Assembly (NCBI GenBank): GCA_946480245.1
Contig: CAMLIZ010000042.1
Location: 1-32,943, forward strand
Direction: 5' to 3'
DNA length: 32,943 nt
Source of the DNA: an uncultured Pseudomonadota bacterium
GTDB lineage: Bacteria > Pseudomonadota > Gammaproteobacteria > Burkholderiales > Burkholderiaceae
A program made the position numbers and the translations under genes. The stretch's first letter is position 1. Each line of letters opens with the position of its first letter. The notes beneath the pieces are model-generated. The model was not told where the DNA came from and searched no databases. It was given only the letters and a program-made list of their open reading frames with translations. This document shows positions 15,856-24,915 of this stretch, in pieces.

Positions 15856-16460
15856 ACGATTCACTTGCGTTGTTCCCCCTGCAAAGCGTGCTGTTCCCGG
15901 GCGGCCTGCTGAGCCTGAAGGTGTTCGAGGCACGCTACCTCGATCTGGTGAGCGACTGCCTGCGCACGCAGCAACCTTTCGGCGTGGTGTGCCTGCGCCA
16001 GGGCACCGACACGCTGCAGCCGGGCGCCGAGGCGCCCCGCTTCGAAACCGTGGGCGTGATGGCCGAGCTGGGTGAGGTGGACAGCGAGCAGCCGGGCATC
16101 CTGCGCGTCAAGTGCACCGGTCGGCAGCGCTTTCGGTTGCACGATCCGGTGCAGGAAGCCAACGGGCTGTGGCACGCTTCCATCGAGACCCTTGCCGACG
16201 ACGTGACGGTGCCGCCCGCCGAGAACCTGATTCCCACGGTGCGCGCGCTCGCCAACGCGATCGGCACGCTGAAGCAGCAGGGCTCCACGCCCTTCCTCGA
16301 ACCCTATCGCTTCGAAGACGCGGGCTGGGTGGCCAACCGTTGGTGTGAACTGCTGCCGGTATCGCTGGCGGCCAAGCAGAAGCTGATGGAGCTGGACGAC
16401 CCGCAGGTGCGGCTTCAGCTGGTGGACGAGTTCCTGCGCGGCAAGGGCGTGGTCAGCTGA
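15852..16460 (+). CDS. Stand-alone Lon N-terminal (LON substrate-binding) domain protein
   Basis: 202 residues. The sequence [25 protein letters not shown] near the start is split across β-strands characteristic of the Lon N domain (PUA-like fold). The rest, including [20 protein letters not shown] and [11 protein letters not shown], follows the same domain; there is no AAA or protease part. Such proteins may bind unfolded peptides, but function is unproven. No ATG or GTG fits the family N-terminus; a TTG at 15852-15854 gives the expected start and overlaps the rapZ stop (TTGA), indicating translational coupling. Its 3' end overlaps mutY, on the other strand, by 8 bp. Confidence 0.88.
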   Translation: MNDSLALFPLQSVLFPGGLLSLKVFEARYLDLVSDCLRTQQPFGVVCLRQGTDTLQPGAEAPRFETVGVMAELGEVDSEQPGILRVKCTGRQRFRLHDPVQEANGLWHASIETLADDVTVPPAENLIPTVRALANAIGTLKQQGSTPFLEPYRFEDAGWVANRWCELLPVSLAAKQKLMELDDPQVRLQLVDEFLRGKGVVS

Positions 16461-17499
16461 TCAGCTTGCGGATCGGCGCGGGTAGGCCCAGCGCAAGCGC
16501 CTCTTCGCGCACCACCCAGCGCCCGGGCGGCAGCGCCGCCTCCAGCCCCTGCAGTACCTGCGCCGGCAGGCCGTGTGGCAGGGCATGGCGCACGGGCTGC
16601 AGCTCCCAATCGAAATGCGTGAGCACGTGCTCGAAGACAGGCAAGCGCTGCGCATGGCCCGGCCAGCCTTGCGTGAGCTGCTGCACCTCGTCGGCGGTGG
16701 CGTATTCGGGCAAGCTCCACAGGCCCGCCCACACCCCGGTCGCCGGGCGCTGCGCGAGCCACATCCGGTCGTCGGCCTCGAGCCAGAGCAAGGCATTGCT
16801 GCGCCGCCCGCGTTTGAGCTTGCGCGTCTTCACCGGGTAGCGCTCGGGCGCGTCCTCGCGTCGCGCAACGCACACCTCCTGCAGCGGACACAACAGGCAT
16901 TGTGGGCGACGCGCCAGGCACACGCCGGCACCGAGATCCATCAGGCCTTGGGTGTAGGCCTCGATGCCGTCGTCGGGCAGCAGCGCTTCGGCGTGCTGCC
17001 ACAGCTGGCGCTCGTGGGCGGCCACGGCCAGATCGGCATCGAAGCCGAGCACGCGCGTCAGCACGCGCTTGACGTTGCCGTCGAGGATGGCAGCCCGTTC
17101 ACCGAAGCAGAACGCCGCGATCGCGGCCGCGGTGGATCGGCCGATGCCGGGCAGCTGGACCAGCGCGGCGCTGGTGTGCGGGAAGTCGCCGCCATGCACC
17201 GCCACCAGGCTCTGGGCACAGCGGTGCAGGTTGCGCGCGCGGCTGTAGTAGCCGAGCCCGCTCCAGGCGGCCAGCACGTCGTCGAGCGGCGCAGCGGCCA
17301 GCGCACGCACATCCGGGAAGCGCTGCAGGAAGCGCGTGTAGTAGGTCAGCACGGTGGCCACCTGCGTCTGCTGCAGCATGATTTCCGACAGCCACACGCG
17401 ATACGGATCCCGTGTGCGCTGCCAGGGCAGCTCATGGCGCCCGTGCGAACGCTGCCAGGCGATCACGCGCAGCGCGATCTCGCTGTGCTGAGCAGCCAT
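16453..17499 (-). CDS. mutY: A/G-specific adenine glycosylase MutY
   Basis: 348 residues, full length. It removes adenine mispaired with 8-oxoguanine, working with MutM in the GO repair pathway. The catalytic E39 lies in WLSEIMLQQTQV, the helix-hairpin-helix is LPGIGRSTAAA (116-126), and the catalytic Asp140 is in ILDGNVKR. The 4Fe-4S cluster ligands are C194, C201, C204 and C210 (C-x6-C-x2-C-x5-C). The C-terminal NUDIX-like 8-oxoG-recognition domain begins near residue 230. Its ATG shares one base with the stop of the upstream dynamin-like gene (TGATG), so the pair is coupled. Confidence 0.96.
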   Translation of the reverse strand: MAAQHSEIALRVIAWQRSHGRHELPWQRTRDPYRVWLSEIMLQQTQVATVLTYYTRFLQRFPDVRALAAAPLDDVLAAWSGLGYYSRARNLHRCAQSLVAVHGGDFPHTSAALVQLPGIGRSTAAAIAAFCFGERAAILDGNVKRVLTRVLGFDADLAVAAHERQLWQHAEALLPDDGIEAYTQGLMDLGAGVCLARRPQCLLCPLQEVCVARREDAPERYPVKTRKLKRGRRSNALLWLEADDRMWLAQRPATGVWAGLWSLPEYATADEVQQLTQGWPGHAQRLPVFEHVLTHFDWELQPVRHALPHGLPAQVLQGLEAALPPGRWVVREEALALGLPAPIRKLIS

Positions 17500-19520
17500 C
17501 AGGCGCGGCGCGAGGCGACGAGCGTCAGCGTGGGCGCTTCACGCGCCGGCGCATCGTCGGGGTCCGGCTCAGCCGGCACGGCGGCGGCGTGCGTGCGCAC
17601 GGCCACGGCCAACGCCTGGATGCGCGACGTCATCAGCTGGTCGCGCTCGTCCTGCGCCTCCAACTCGCCGATGCGGGTTTCGAGTTCGGTGGACGCGCCC
17701 TGGATGCGCTCGAGCGCCTCGCGGCGGCGCTTGAAGCCGCGGCGCCGCTCGCGCAGCTGCGCGTCGATCTGCGCCGAGGCCGACTTGTTCCACATCTCGA
17801 TCTCGCCGGTCGCGTTCTCGAAGGCCACGCGCAGCTTGGACAGCAGCATGCGGCGGAACTGCTCCAGGAAGCGCGGCTCCGACAGCTTCAGCGCCTGCGA
17901 CAGACCGAGGTACTGGCTGTAGTTGCGTGCGATCAGGTCCAGGTCGCGCGCGTACCGCTCCAGCCCCGGCGCCTTGGACAGCGCCAGCGCAAAGCCGAAC
18001 TCGCTGTTCAGCTGCTTGAAGCTCGCGCCCAGCATCTCGTGCACCTCGTCGCTGCGCTTGCGCGCCTCGTCGAGCATCGCGCGCAGGCGCTCGCACAGCG
18101 CGAGGAACGCCTTCTTCGCGCCGAGCTTGAAGAACGACTCGCTGATCTGCTGCTGCATCGCGCCCACTTCGTCGCGCAGGCGGTCGGTGGACAGCACCAG
18201 CAAGGCCTCGCGCAGCATGCGCGCGTGCACCGCGCGCATCGCCGCCAGCCGCGCCGTGCAGCGCTCGAACTCCAGCGCCTCCTGCTCCACGCGCTGCAGC
18301 ATCAGCTTGAGCTTGGAACTGCTCTTGCCGCGCAACCCGCGCAGCTCCAGCATCTGCTCGGCCGCCTGACGCCGGCGGTCACCGAGCCGGCGGGTGGACT
18401 GCGACTCCAGCGCACCCACCACGTCGAGCACAAGGTCGTGCAGCATCTGCCGGCGTTGTGGCAGCAGCTGGTGGCCCAGCGAGGCCTCGAGCGCCGGCAG
18501 GCGGCTGGCCTGCAGCGCCGCATCATTGCGCTCGATGCGCGCGGCCAGTGCGTCGCGCGCCGACAGCGGGAACACGCGCTCCGCTGCAATCTCCAGCGTG
18601 GCGGCGGTGGCCTGACGCTGGCGCTCGATCTGCGCGGCCACCTCGGCCTCGGGCAGCAACGGATCGCGCAGGGTGTCGATCTTGTTCAGCACCACGTAGC
18701 GCGCCAGCGCCTGGCTGTTCAGATGGTCGCGCCAGATGGCCAGGTCGGACTTGGTGACACCGGTATCGGCACCGAGGATGAACACGGTGGCGTGCGCGGT
18801 GGGCAGCAGGCTGAGCGTGAGCTCAGGTTCGGCGCCGATCGCATTGAGCCCCGGCGTGTCGAGGATCACCAGGCCGCGCTTGAGCAGCGGATGCGGGTAG
18901 TTGATGCGCGCATGCCGCCATGCCGGCACCTCGACGCGGCCCTCACCGTCCACCGGCGGGTTGTCGTCGGGTTGCTCGTCGTTCCAGAAACCCAGCGCCT
19001 TGGCCTGCTCCTGCGGCACGAAGTCGGCACGCATCACCTGCGTCAGGGCCTGCGCCAGTTGCTCCGGCGACGACGGGTCCAGTGGCACGCGCTGCCAGGC
19101 GTCGGGGCGATTGGCCAGCTCGGCCAGCGCCAGGCCTTCGAGGCGGGTGGCGATCGGCAACAGCGCCAGCTCGGGCGGCTCGTCGGCGTCCCAGGCCAGC
19201 TCGACGGTGCACATCGTGGTGCGGCCCGGCGTAGCGGGCAGCACGCGGCGCCCGGTATCGGCGAAGAAGATGGCGTTGATCAGCTCGGACTTGCCGCGCG
19301 AGAACTCGGCGACGAATGCAACGATCAGCTTGTCGGCGCTCAGGCGCTGGCGCACGGCCTGCAGCGCCTCCTCGTCACCCGGGTCGAGCAGGTGGTGCTC
19401 GGCCAGATAGCGCGAGAACTGCGCAACCTCGCGATCCAGCGCGGCGCGCCAGCCGGCCAGGGCGTCGAGACTGCTGGCGAATGAGGGCTGCATGGCGACG
19501 GGCGAGGTGTTGCGGACCAT
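17499..19520 (-). CDS. Dynamin-family large GTPase
   Basis: 673 residues. The GTPase domain (about 60-340) shows G1 AEFSRGKS (71-78; the usual first Gly is Ala), G2 Thr in GRTTMCT (~99-105), G3 DTPG (221-224) and G4 NKID (279-282). The C-terminal half is long, helical and charged, as in dynamin stalks, with predicted coiled coil near 590-640. I see no strong transmembrane pair. Bacterial dynamins remodel or protect membranes; some help against phage or envelope damage, but this one's role is unknown. Start at 19518-19520 (MVRNTS); an upstream ATG at 19559 and a later one at 19493 are alternatives, and none has a clear ribosome site. It lies between mutM and mutY on the same strand and is coupled to mutY. 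Confidence 0.85.
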   Translation of the reverse strand: MVRNTSPVAMQPSFASSLDALAGWRAALDREVAQFSRYLAEHHLLDPGDEEALQAVRQRLSADKLIVAFVAEFSRGKSELINAIFFADTGRRVLPATPGRTTMCTVELAWDADEPPELALLPIATRLEGLALAELANRPDAWQRVPLDPSSPEQLAQALTQVMRADFVPQEQAKALGFWNDEQPDDNPPVDGEGRVEVPAWRHARINYPHPLLKRGLVILDTPGLNAIGAEPELTLSLLPTAHATVFILGADTGVTKSDLAIWRDHLNSQALARYVVLNKIDTLRDPLLPEAEVAAQIERQRQATAATLEIAAERVFPLSARDALAARIERNDAALQASRLPALEASLGHQLLPQRRQMLHDLVLDVVGALESQSTRRLGDRRRQAAEQMLELRGLRGKSSSKLKLMLQRVEQEALEFERCTARLAAMRAVHARMLREALLVLSTDRLRDEVGAMQQQISESFFKLGAKKAFLALCERLRAMLDEARKRSDEVHEMLGASFKQLNSEFGFALALSKAPGLERYARDLDLIARNYSQYLGLSQALKLSEPRFLEQFRRMLLSKLRVAFENATGEIEMWNKSASAQIDAQLRERRRGFKRRREALERIQGASTELETRIGELEAQDERDQLMTSRIQALAVAVRTHAAAVPAEPDPDDAPAREAPTLTLVASRRA

Positions 19521-19643
19521 GGTAGCGCAAGGGTATCGGCCGACCGCCGGCGGATACAACTGTTGACAGCGGTGGCACCGATGCCGGCATTACGTCACCT
19601 TGCGGCGTTGTCCCGCCACCGTTGGTCGGCCGCCGCCGGCCAT

Positions 19644-20474
19644 TCATCGCCGCTGGCAGCCGGGGCAGAAGAAACTGGAGCGCTGCCCCTGCACGACGCG
19701 GCGGATCGTACCGCTGCAATGGCCGCACCCCTGGCCTTCGCGGCCATACACGCGCGCCTGCGCCTGGAACTCGCCGCTCATGCCATGCGCATCGCGGAAA
19801 TCGCGCAGCGTGGAGCCGCCGAGCGCCAGGGCCTCCGCGAGCGTGGCGCGCACCTCCTCGAGCAGGCGGGCGGCGCGCGGGCGGCTGATGCGATCGCACC
19901 GCGCACGCGGGTCGATGCCCGCGCGAAACAGCGCCTCGCAGGCATAGATGTTCCCGGCGCCGACGACGATGTCACCGGCCAGCAAGGCGCTCTTGATGCT
20001 GGTGCGCCGCCGCTTCAGCGCGGCGTGGAATGCGGGGGCGGTGAAGCTGTCGTCGAAGGGTTCGCGCCCCAGACCGGCCAGCAGCCGGGCGGCCATGCCG
20101 TCGTCCATTGAGGGTGACCACACCACCGCGCCAAAGCGCCGCGGATCCGTCAGGCGCAAGGTACCGGCCGTGGTGAGCAGGTCGAAATGGTCATGGCGGC
20201 CTGCAGGCCCGGCGTTCGCGCCGAAAGCGAGCGAGCCCGACATCCCAAGGTGCAGCAGCAGGCCACTGGTACGGCCGTCGGCCCCGTGCAGCGGCAACCA
20301 GAGATATTTGCCACGACGTTGCACCTCACCGACGGTGAACCCGACGAGCGATTCCGGGTCGCAGCCTAGAGGCCACCGCAGCGGCGCACCCACGCGCACC
20401 CCAGTGATCCGTGCTCCGGCGATACGCTCGGCGAAACTGCGGCGAGTGACTTCGACTTCGGGCAGCTCGGGCAT
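19644..20474 (-). CDS. mutM: Formamidopyrimidine-DNA glycosylase MutM (Fpg)
   Basis: 276 residues. It excises 8-oxoguanine and FapyG and cleaves the abasic site. The N-terminus [11 protein letters not shown] supplies the catalytic Pro (position 2) and Glu (3) after Met removal; Lys56 is in RRGKYLW. The helix-two-turn-helix region contains [13 protein letters not shown]. The C-terminal zinc finger has C250, C253, C270 and C273 (C-x2-C-x16-C-x2-C). The ATG at 20472-20474 is only 6 nt from a perfect-looking GATAAT -10 box with no ribosome site, so the mRNA is probably leaderless. It is divergent from the TPR-lolB-ispE operon. Confidence 0.96.
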   Translation of the reverse strand: MPELPEVEVTRRSFAERIAGARITGVRVGAPLRWPLGCDPESLVGFTVGEVQRRGKYLWLPLHGADGRTSGLLLHLGMSGSLAFGANAGPAGRHDHFDLLTTAGTLRLTDPRRFGAVVWSPSMDDGMAARLLAGLGREPFDDSFTAPAFHAALKRRRTSIKSALLAGDIVVGAGNIYACEALFRAGIDPRARCDRISRPRAARLLEEVRATLAEALALGGSTLRDFRDAHGMSGEFQAQARVYGREGQGCGHCSGTIRRVVQGQRSSFFCPGCQRR

Positions 20475-20476
20475 CG

Positions 20477-20489
20477 GATGATTATCATC
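20477..20489. promoter_or_regulatory. Overlapping divergent -10 boxes (mutM / TPR operon)
   Basis: The 13-bp near-palindrome GATGATTATCATC has arms GATGAT and ATCATC around a central T. On the minus strand it reads GATAAT (20486-20481), placed 6 nt before the mutM ATG. On the plus strand it reads GATTAT (20480-20485), placed about 25 nt before the TPR gene ATG. It is an AT-rich island in GC-rich DNA. Good -35 boxes are not evident on either strand. Confidence 0.5.
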
Positions 20490-20510
20490 GCCGTCCCACC
20501 AGGAGTTCCG

Positions 20511-22340
20511 ATGCCAGCTCTTCTCTCGCGCACTCACCGCCGCTTCGTCAAGACGGGGGCGGTGTTCGGCGCACTCATCGGATTGCTCGGCAGTTCCGCG
20601 GTGCCGGCGGTGCCCACGAAGGCGGATGGCGCCAAGGATCCGGTGGTCAACTCCAGCCTCGATGCGCCGCTGTTCTATCAGCTGCTGCTGGGTGAGATGG
20701 AGTTGCGCAACGGCGAACCTGGCACCGCCTACCAGGTGATGCTGGACGCAGCACGGCGCACGCACGACGAAGGCGTGTTCCGCCGCGCCGTCGAGATCGC
20801 CCTGCAGGCGCGCGCCGGTGAGCAGGCGCTCGCAGCAGTGAAGGCATGGCGCACGACGCTGCCTGCATCGACCGAGGCGATGCGCTTCCACGTGCAACTG
20901 CTGATGGCGTTGAACCGGCCGTCCGACGCCATGGAGCCCCTGGGTGCGCTGCTTCAGGCCACGCCAGCGCCCGAACGCAGCGGCATGATCGCCTCGCTGC
21001 CGCGCATGCTGGAGCGCGCGCCCGACCCCAAGCAGTCGGCTGCGCAAGCCGAAAAGCTGCTGCAACCCTACGCCGACGCGGAACCCACGCGCACCGCCAC
21101 CCGTGTGGCCCTGGGCCGCCTCTGGCTGGCCGCGAAGGACACTGCACGTGCCACCGCCTTGCTGGAGTTGGCGCGCAAGGACGATCCCACCGCCCCGGGC
21201 CCGGCCCTGCTGGCGCTGGACATGATGGCCAGCGTGCCTTCGGCCGAGAGCGCGGTCACCGCCTATCTGTCGCAGCCCAAGGCGGAACCCGTCGTCCGCC
21301 TGGCCTATGCGCGGGTGCTCACCGCAGGTCAGCGCTACCCGGATGCCGTGACCCAGCTCGAACAGCTCACCCGCGAGCGTCCGGAGGTGACCGCGGCGTG
21401 GCTCACGCTCGGTGCGCTGCAGCTCGAACTGCGCCATCCCCAGGAAGCCGAGACGGCACTGCAGCGCTACGTGGCGCTTGCACAAGCACCGGCCCAACCT
21501 GCGCAGGCAGCGTCGGCACCCGATGACGAGGACGACGACGCACCACCCACGGCCACCATCACCGCATCGGACCGCGGGCTCACGCAGGCGTGGCTGTTGC
21601 TGTCCCAAGCCGCCGAGATGCGCGGCGACTATGCGGCCGCCGAAGCCTGGCTGGCGAAGATCGACAACCCGCAGCGGGCGCTCGAGGTGCAGACACGCCG
21701 CGCAGCGCTGCTGGCCCGCCAAGGGCGTGTGAAGGAAGCGCGCGCGCTGGTGCAGAAAGTGCCCGAACGCAGCCCCGAGGACGCGCGCGCCAAGCTGCTC
21801 GCCGAATCGCAGGTGCTGCGCGACGTGAAGCACTGGCGCGAAGCACGCGACGTGCTCGAGCACGCCAACCAGCGCTTCCCGGATGACGCCGACCTGCTGT
21901 ACGAACAGGCGATGGTCGAGGAACGACTGAACCAGGTCGACGCGATGGAGCGGCTGTTGCGCCGCGTGATCGAGCTGAAGCCGGACAACCAGCAGGCATA
22001 CAACGCGCTCGGCTACTCGCTGGCCGATCGCAATCTGCGCCTGCCCGAGGCCAAGACGCTGATCGAAAAGGCGCTGCAGCTTTCACCGGGCGAGCCGTTC
22101 ATCACCGACAGCCTGGGGTGGGTGGAATACCGCATGGGCCATCGGGATCAGGCGCTGCAGCTGCTGCGCAAGGCCTATGGTGCGCGACCGGACATCGAGA
22201 TCGCTGCGCACTTGGGCGAGGTGCTGTGGGTCGATGGCCAGCGCGACGAGGCGCGCAAGGTGCTGCGCGACGCCCATCGCCGCGACGCCCACAACGATGT
22301 ACTCAACGAAACCCTGGCACGGCTGAAGGTGGACTTGTAA
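20511..22340 (+). CDS. Tetratricopeptide-repeat protein, exported
   Basis: 609 residues. An N-terminal signal-like segment (basic RTHRRFVK, then hydrophobic [19 protein letters not shown]) suggests export to the periplasm. Many TPR-type helix pairs follow, clearest at the C-terminus (for example [32 protein letters not shown]). A Glu/Asp-rich linker (near 340-355) interrupts the array. TPR arrays hold partner proteins; no enzymatic domain is seen. The start is fixed by AGGAG 5 bp before the ATG at 20511. The stop overlaps the lolB start by one base (TAATG), and a TPR gene before lolB-ispE is a conserved Burkholderiales arrangement, which hints at an envelope role. Confidence 0.9.
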   Translation: MPALLSRTHRRFVKTGAVFGALIGLLGSSAVPAVPTKADGAKDPVVNSSLDAPLFYQLLLGEMELRNGEPGTAYQVMLDAARRTHDEGVFRRAVEIALQARAGEQALAAVKAWRTTLPASTEAMRFHVQLLMALNRPSDAMEPLGALLQATPAPERSGMIASLPRMLERAPDPKQSAAQAEKLLQPYADAEPTRTATRVALGRLWLAAKDTARATALLELARKDDPTAPGPALLALDMMASVPSAESAVTAYLSQPKAEPVVRLAYARVLTAGQRYPDAVTQLEQLTRERPEVTAAWLTLGALQLELRHPQEAETALQRYVALAQAPAQPAQAASAPDDEDDDAPPTATITASDRGLTQAWLLLSQAAEMRGDYAAAEAWLAKIDNPQRALEVQTRRAALLARQGRVKEARALVQKVPERSPEDARAKLLAESQVLRDVKHWREARDVLEHANQRFPDDADLLYEQAMVEERLNQVDAMERLLRRVIELKPDNQQAYNALGYSLADRNLRLPEAKTLIEKALQLSPGEPFITDSLGWVEYRMGHRDQALQLLRKAYGARPDIEIAAHLGEVLWVDGQRDEARKVLRDAHRRDAHNDVLNETLARLKVDL

Positions 22341-22870
22341 TGTGGCGTGCGGCGCTGTCAGCGCTGCTGCTGGGTCTGCTGGCCGGCTGCAGCACACTGA
22401 CACCGACGCCGTTGGCCTACGACACGGTCAGCGGACGCCTCTCCGTGGCGGTGGACCCCACCGCGGAACAGCCCGCACGGCGCGTGAGCGCGGCCTTCGA
22501 CCTGCGCGGCAACGCCGAGCAAGGCGAGCTGCAGCTCACCTCGCCGCTGGGCACCGTGATGGCGCAGGCCCGATGGCGGCCCGGCGAGGTGCTGCTCAAG
22601 AGCACCGACGGCGAACGGCGCTTCGCCGATCTGGGCACGCTGGCCGACGAGGTTCTCGGTGAGCCGTTGCCGCTGGGCGCCCTCGCCGACTGGTTGCATG
22701 GCCGGCCCTGGCCCGGCGCACCCAACCGCCCCCTTGCGGCGCCGGCGGTCGGCTTCGAGCAGCTGGGCTGGACCGTCGCCCTCGATCGCCTTGCCGAGGG
22801 CTGGGTGGTGGCGCATCGCGCAGCGCCTCCTGCCGTGACGCTGCGCGCCAAGCTGGCGCAACAACCATAG
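22340..22870 (+). CDS. lolB: Outer-membrane lipoprotein receptor LolB
   Basis: 176 residues. LolB takes lipoproteins from the periplasmic carrier LolA and inserts them in the outer membrane; it is itself a lipoprotein. The signal peptide ends in the lipobox LLAGC (lipidated Cys17). The mature part has the LolB pattern: GRLSVAVD near the start, AAFDLRGNAEQGELQL, then LTSPLGTVMAQARW and GEPLPLGALADWLHGRPW. It overlaps the TPR gene stop (TAATG) and is followed by ispE 10 bp later, the lolB-ispE order common to proteobacteria. Confidence 0.94.
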   Translation: MWRAALSALLLGLLAGCSTLTPTPLAYDTVSGRLSVAVDPTAEQPARRVSAAFDLRGNAEQGELQLTSPLGTVMAQARWRPGEVLLKSTDGERRFADLGTLADEVLGEPLPLGALADWLHGRPWPGAPNRPLAAPAVGFEQLGWTVALDRLAEGWVVAHRAAPPAVTLRAKLAQQP

Positions 22871-22880
22871 AGACGGCGGC

Positions 22881-23750
22881 ATGAACGCGGTGTGGGACGT
22901 GCCGGCACCGGCCAAGCTGAACCTGTTCCTTCACGTGGTGGGCCGCCGCCCCGACGGCTATCACCTGCTGCAGTCACCGTTCGTGCTGATCGACTGGTGC
23001 GATACGCTGCATTTCGAACGCCGAAGCGACAGCCGACTGCAGCGCCATGACCTCGGCCCGGCTCTGCCGCCCGACGATCTCTGCCTGCGTGCCGCCCGTG
23101 CGCTGCAACAGGCGAGCGGCTACGCCGGGGGCGTGGACATCTCGGTGCTGAAGCAGTTGCCGTCGGGTGCCGGCATGGGCGGCGGCAGCTCGGACGCCGC
23201 GAGCACGCTGTTGGCGCTGAACCTGCTGTGGAATCTGCGCTGGCCGCGGGAACGCTTGCTCGCACTCGGCCTCACGCTGGGCGCCGACGTGCCGTTCTTC
23301 ATCGGCGGGCGCAATGCGTTCGTCGAAGGCATCGGCGAGCAGCTGACCCCATTCGAGCTGGCACCGCAATGGTTTGCGGTGGTCAAGCCACCGGTCGATA
23401 TCCCGACGAAGGCGATCTTCGAAAGCCCGCTGTTGGTCCGTGACACGGAGGCTGCTATACTTGCGGGCTTTCTTGCAGACCCTGCGCGCTTCGTCGGCTC
23501 AGGCTTTGGCCGCAACGACTTGCAGCCTCCAGCCGAGCAGCGGGCGCCTGACGTGGCGGCAGTGGCCAAGTGGCTCGAAGAGCGCTTCGGCAACAGCCGC
23601 ATGACAGGCTCAGGCAGTGCAGTGTTCGCAAGAGCCGGCGCGGGAGATCAACCCGAGGCGACATGGCCGGTGGAGACGTTTCCACCGGGCTGGGTTGGTC
23701 GAATGTGCCGCAGTCTGGCCCGCCATCCCTTGCTGGAGTGGGCCGGCTGA
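22881..23750 (+). CDS. ispE: 4-diphosphocytidyl-2-C-methyl-D-erythritol kinase IspE
   Basis: 289 residues. An ATP-dependent GHMP kinase of the MEP pathway for isoprenoid precursors. Lys12 in PAPAKLNLFL, the glycine-rich ATP loop LPSGAGMGGGSSDAAS (93-108) and Asp136 in LGADVPFFIGG are the catalytic features. The C-terminal MTGSGSAVFA loop is also present. The gene contains a sigma-70-like promoter (23433-23461) in a stretch of codons unusually AT-rich for this genome. It is followed by tRNA-Gln 40 bp later. Confidence 0.96.
   Translation: MNAVWDVPAPAKLNLFLHVVGRRPDGYHLLQSPFVLIDWCDTLHFERRSDSRLQRHDLGPALPPDDLCLRAARALQQASGYAGGVDISVLKQLPSGAGMGGGSSDAASTLLALNLLWNLRWPRERLLALGLTLGADVPFFIGGRNAFVEGIGEQLTPFELAPQWFAVVKPPVDIPTKAIFESPLLVRDTEAAILAGFLADPARFVGSGFGRNDLQPPAEQRAPDVAAVAKWLEERFGNSRMTGSGSAVFARAGAGDQPEATWPVETFPPGWVGRMCRSLARHPLLEWAG
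23433..23461 (+). promoter_or_regulatory. Promoter inside ispE, probably for tRNA-Gln and prs
   Basis: TTGGTC (23433-23438), a 17-bp spacer and TATACT (23456-23461), then the GC-rich discriminator TGCGGGC. The -10 falls on codons GCT ATA CTT, rare choices in this genome, suggesting selection for the promoter. The predicted start near 23468 lies about 320 nt upstream of the tRNA. Discriminators of this kind are typical of stringent-controlled tRNA promoters. Confidence 0.55.
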
Positions 23751-23761
23751 AAAGGTTTCGA

Positions 23762-23785
23762 GGTGCCGGCTGCAAGGCCGGAACC
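23762..23785 (+). repeat. Hairpin between ispE and tRNA-Gln
   Basis: CCGGC (23766-23770) pairs with GCCGG (23777-23781); after one mismatch, GGT (23762-23764) pairs with ACC (23783-23785). It ends 5 nt before the tRNA 5' end. No T-run follows, so it looks like a processing or spacer structure rather than a terminator. Confidence 0.4.
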
Positions 23786-23790
23786 TGTGT

Positions 23791-23867
23791 AGGGGAGTCG
23801 CCAAGTTGGTCAAGGCATCGGATTTTGATTCCGACATGCGAGGGTTCGAGTCCTTCCTCCCCTGCCA
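23791..23867 (+). tRNA. tRNA-Gln (UUG anticodon)
   Basis: A 77-nt cloverleaf with CCA encoded. The acceptor is AGGGGAG/CTCCCCT with discriminator G. The anticodon arm TCGGA-TTTTGAT-TCCGA gives anticodon TTG (Gln). The T arm is GAGGG-TTCGAGT-CCTTC. It sits between ispE and prs, a placement conserved in betaproteobacteria, and is probably cut out of a transcript that continues into prs. Confidence 0.95.
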
Positions 23868-23913
23868 AGTCTCCTGAGGTTTCCCGGCCCACGGACGGGC
23901 GAAAGAGAACATC

Positions 23914-24876
23914 GTGCTGTTCAACACCGTTCTGTTCACCGGGAATGCCAATCCCGCACTCTCCCGCGAGATCGCCACCCACCTGGGCGTGGAGCTCGGC
24001 AAGGCCCATGTGGGTCGCTTCTCCGACGGCGAGGTCGACGTGCGCATCGACCAAAACGTGCGCGCACGCGACGTGTTCGTGGTGCAGAGCACCTGCGCGC
24101 CGACCAACGAGAACCTGATGGAACTGTGCATCATGGTCGATGCGTTGAAGCGCGCCTCCGCGCGCCGCATCACGGCCGTGATCCCCTACTTCGGCTATGC
24201 GCGCCAGGACCGGCGGCCGCGCTCCACCCGCGTACCCATCAGCGCAAAGGTGGTGGCCAACATGCTCGAGACCGTGGGCGTCGAGCGGCTGCTCACGATG
24301 GACCTGCACGCCGACCAGATCCAGGGCTTCTTCGACATTCCGGTCGACAACATCTACGCCTCGCCGGTACTGCTGTCCGACGTGAAGGCCAAGGCCTACA
24401 ACGACCTGGTGGTGGTGAGCCCCGACGTGGGTGGCGTGGTGCGTGCGCGCGCGCTGGCCAAGCAGCTGGGTTGCGACCTGGCAATCATCGACAAGCGGCG
24501 TCCGCGTGCCAACGTGTCCGAAGTGATGCACGTGATAGGCGAGATCGAGGGCCGCAACTGCGTGATCATGGACGACATGATCGACACCGCCGGCACCCTG
24601 GTGAAGGCGGCCGAGGTGCTGAAGGAGCGCGGCGCCAAGAGCGTCTATGCGTATTGCACGCACGCCGTGTTCTCGGGCCCGGCCATCGACCGCATCCAGA
24701 ACTCGGCGCTCGACGAGGTGGTGATCACCAACACGATCCCCCTCACGGAAGCAGCAGGCGCCTCCGGCAAGATCCGACAGTTGTCGGTCGCCTTCCTGTT
24801 TGCCGAGACGATCCGCCGCATCTCCGATGGTGAATCGGTGACCTCCCTCTTCGCGGAGCAGAACAGCAATTTTTGA
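23914..24876 (+). CDS. prs: Ribose-phosphate pyrophosphokinase (PRPP synthetase)
   Basis: 320 residues. It makes PRPP from ribose-5-phosphate and ATP, the shared precursor of purines, pyrimidines, NAD and histidine (his genes lie at 28110-32943). Motifs: [15 protein letters not shown] near the N-terminus, YARQDRR with the ATP/flexible loop, and the PRPP-binding loop [10 protein letters not shown]. The start is a GTG at 23914-23916, supported by AAAGAG upstream and family alignment ([12 protein letters not shown]). It lies 46 bp after tRNA-Gln and ends in a clear intrinsic terminator. Confidence 0.96.
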   Translation: MLFNTVLFTGNANPALSREIATHLGVELGKAHVGRFSDGEVDVRIDQNVRARDVFVVQSTCAPTNENLMELCIMVDALKRASARRITAVIPYFGYARQDRRPRSTRVPISAKVVANMLETVGVERLLTMDLHADQIQGFFDIPVDNIYASPVLLSDVKAKAYNDLVVVSPDVGGVVRARALAKQLGCDLAIIDKRRPRANVSEVMHVIGEIEGRNCVIMDDMIDTAGTLVKAAEVLKERGAKSVYAYCTHAVFSGPAIDRIQNSALDEVVITNTIPLTEAAGASGKIRQLSVAFLFAETIRRISDGESVTSLFAEQNSNF

Positions 24877-24885
24877 TGGGAGAGC

Positions 24886-24915
24886 GGGCGCCTTGCGGCG
24901 TCCCTTTCCTTTTTT
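24886..24915 (+). terminator. Intrinsic terminator of prs
   Basis: A 7-bp stem (24886-24892 with 24897-24903, one G·U pair) closes a TTGC tetraloop and is followed by a T-rich tract CTTTCCTTTTTT (24904-24915). It starts 10 bp after the prs stop. Confidence 0.8.

Noticed and set aside
19537..19632. 9-bp inverted repeat CGGCCGACC / GGTCGGCCG between the dynamin and mutM genes
   Set aside because: The arms are about 78 bp apart and of ordinary GC-rich composition; chance is likely.
20475..21863. Upstream extension of the mutM frame (739 residues)
   Set aside because: MutM needs PELPE at its N-terminus for catalysis; the extension is antisense to the TPR gene.
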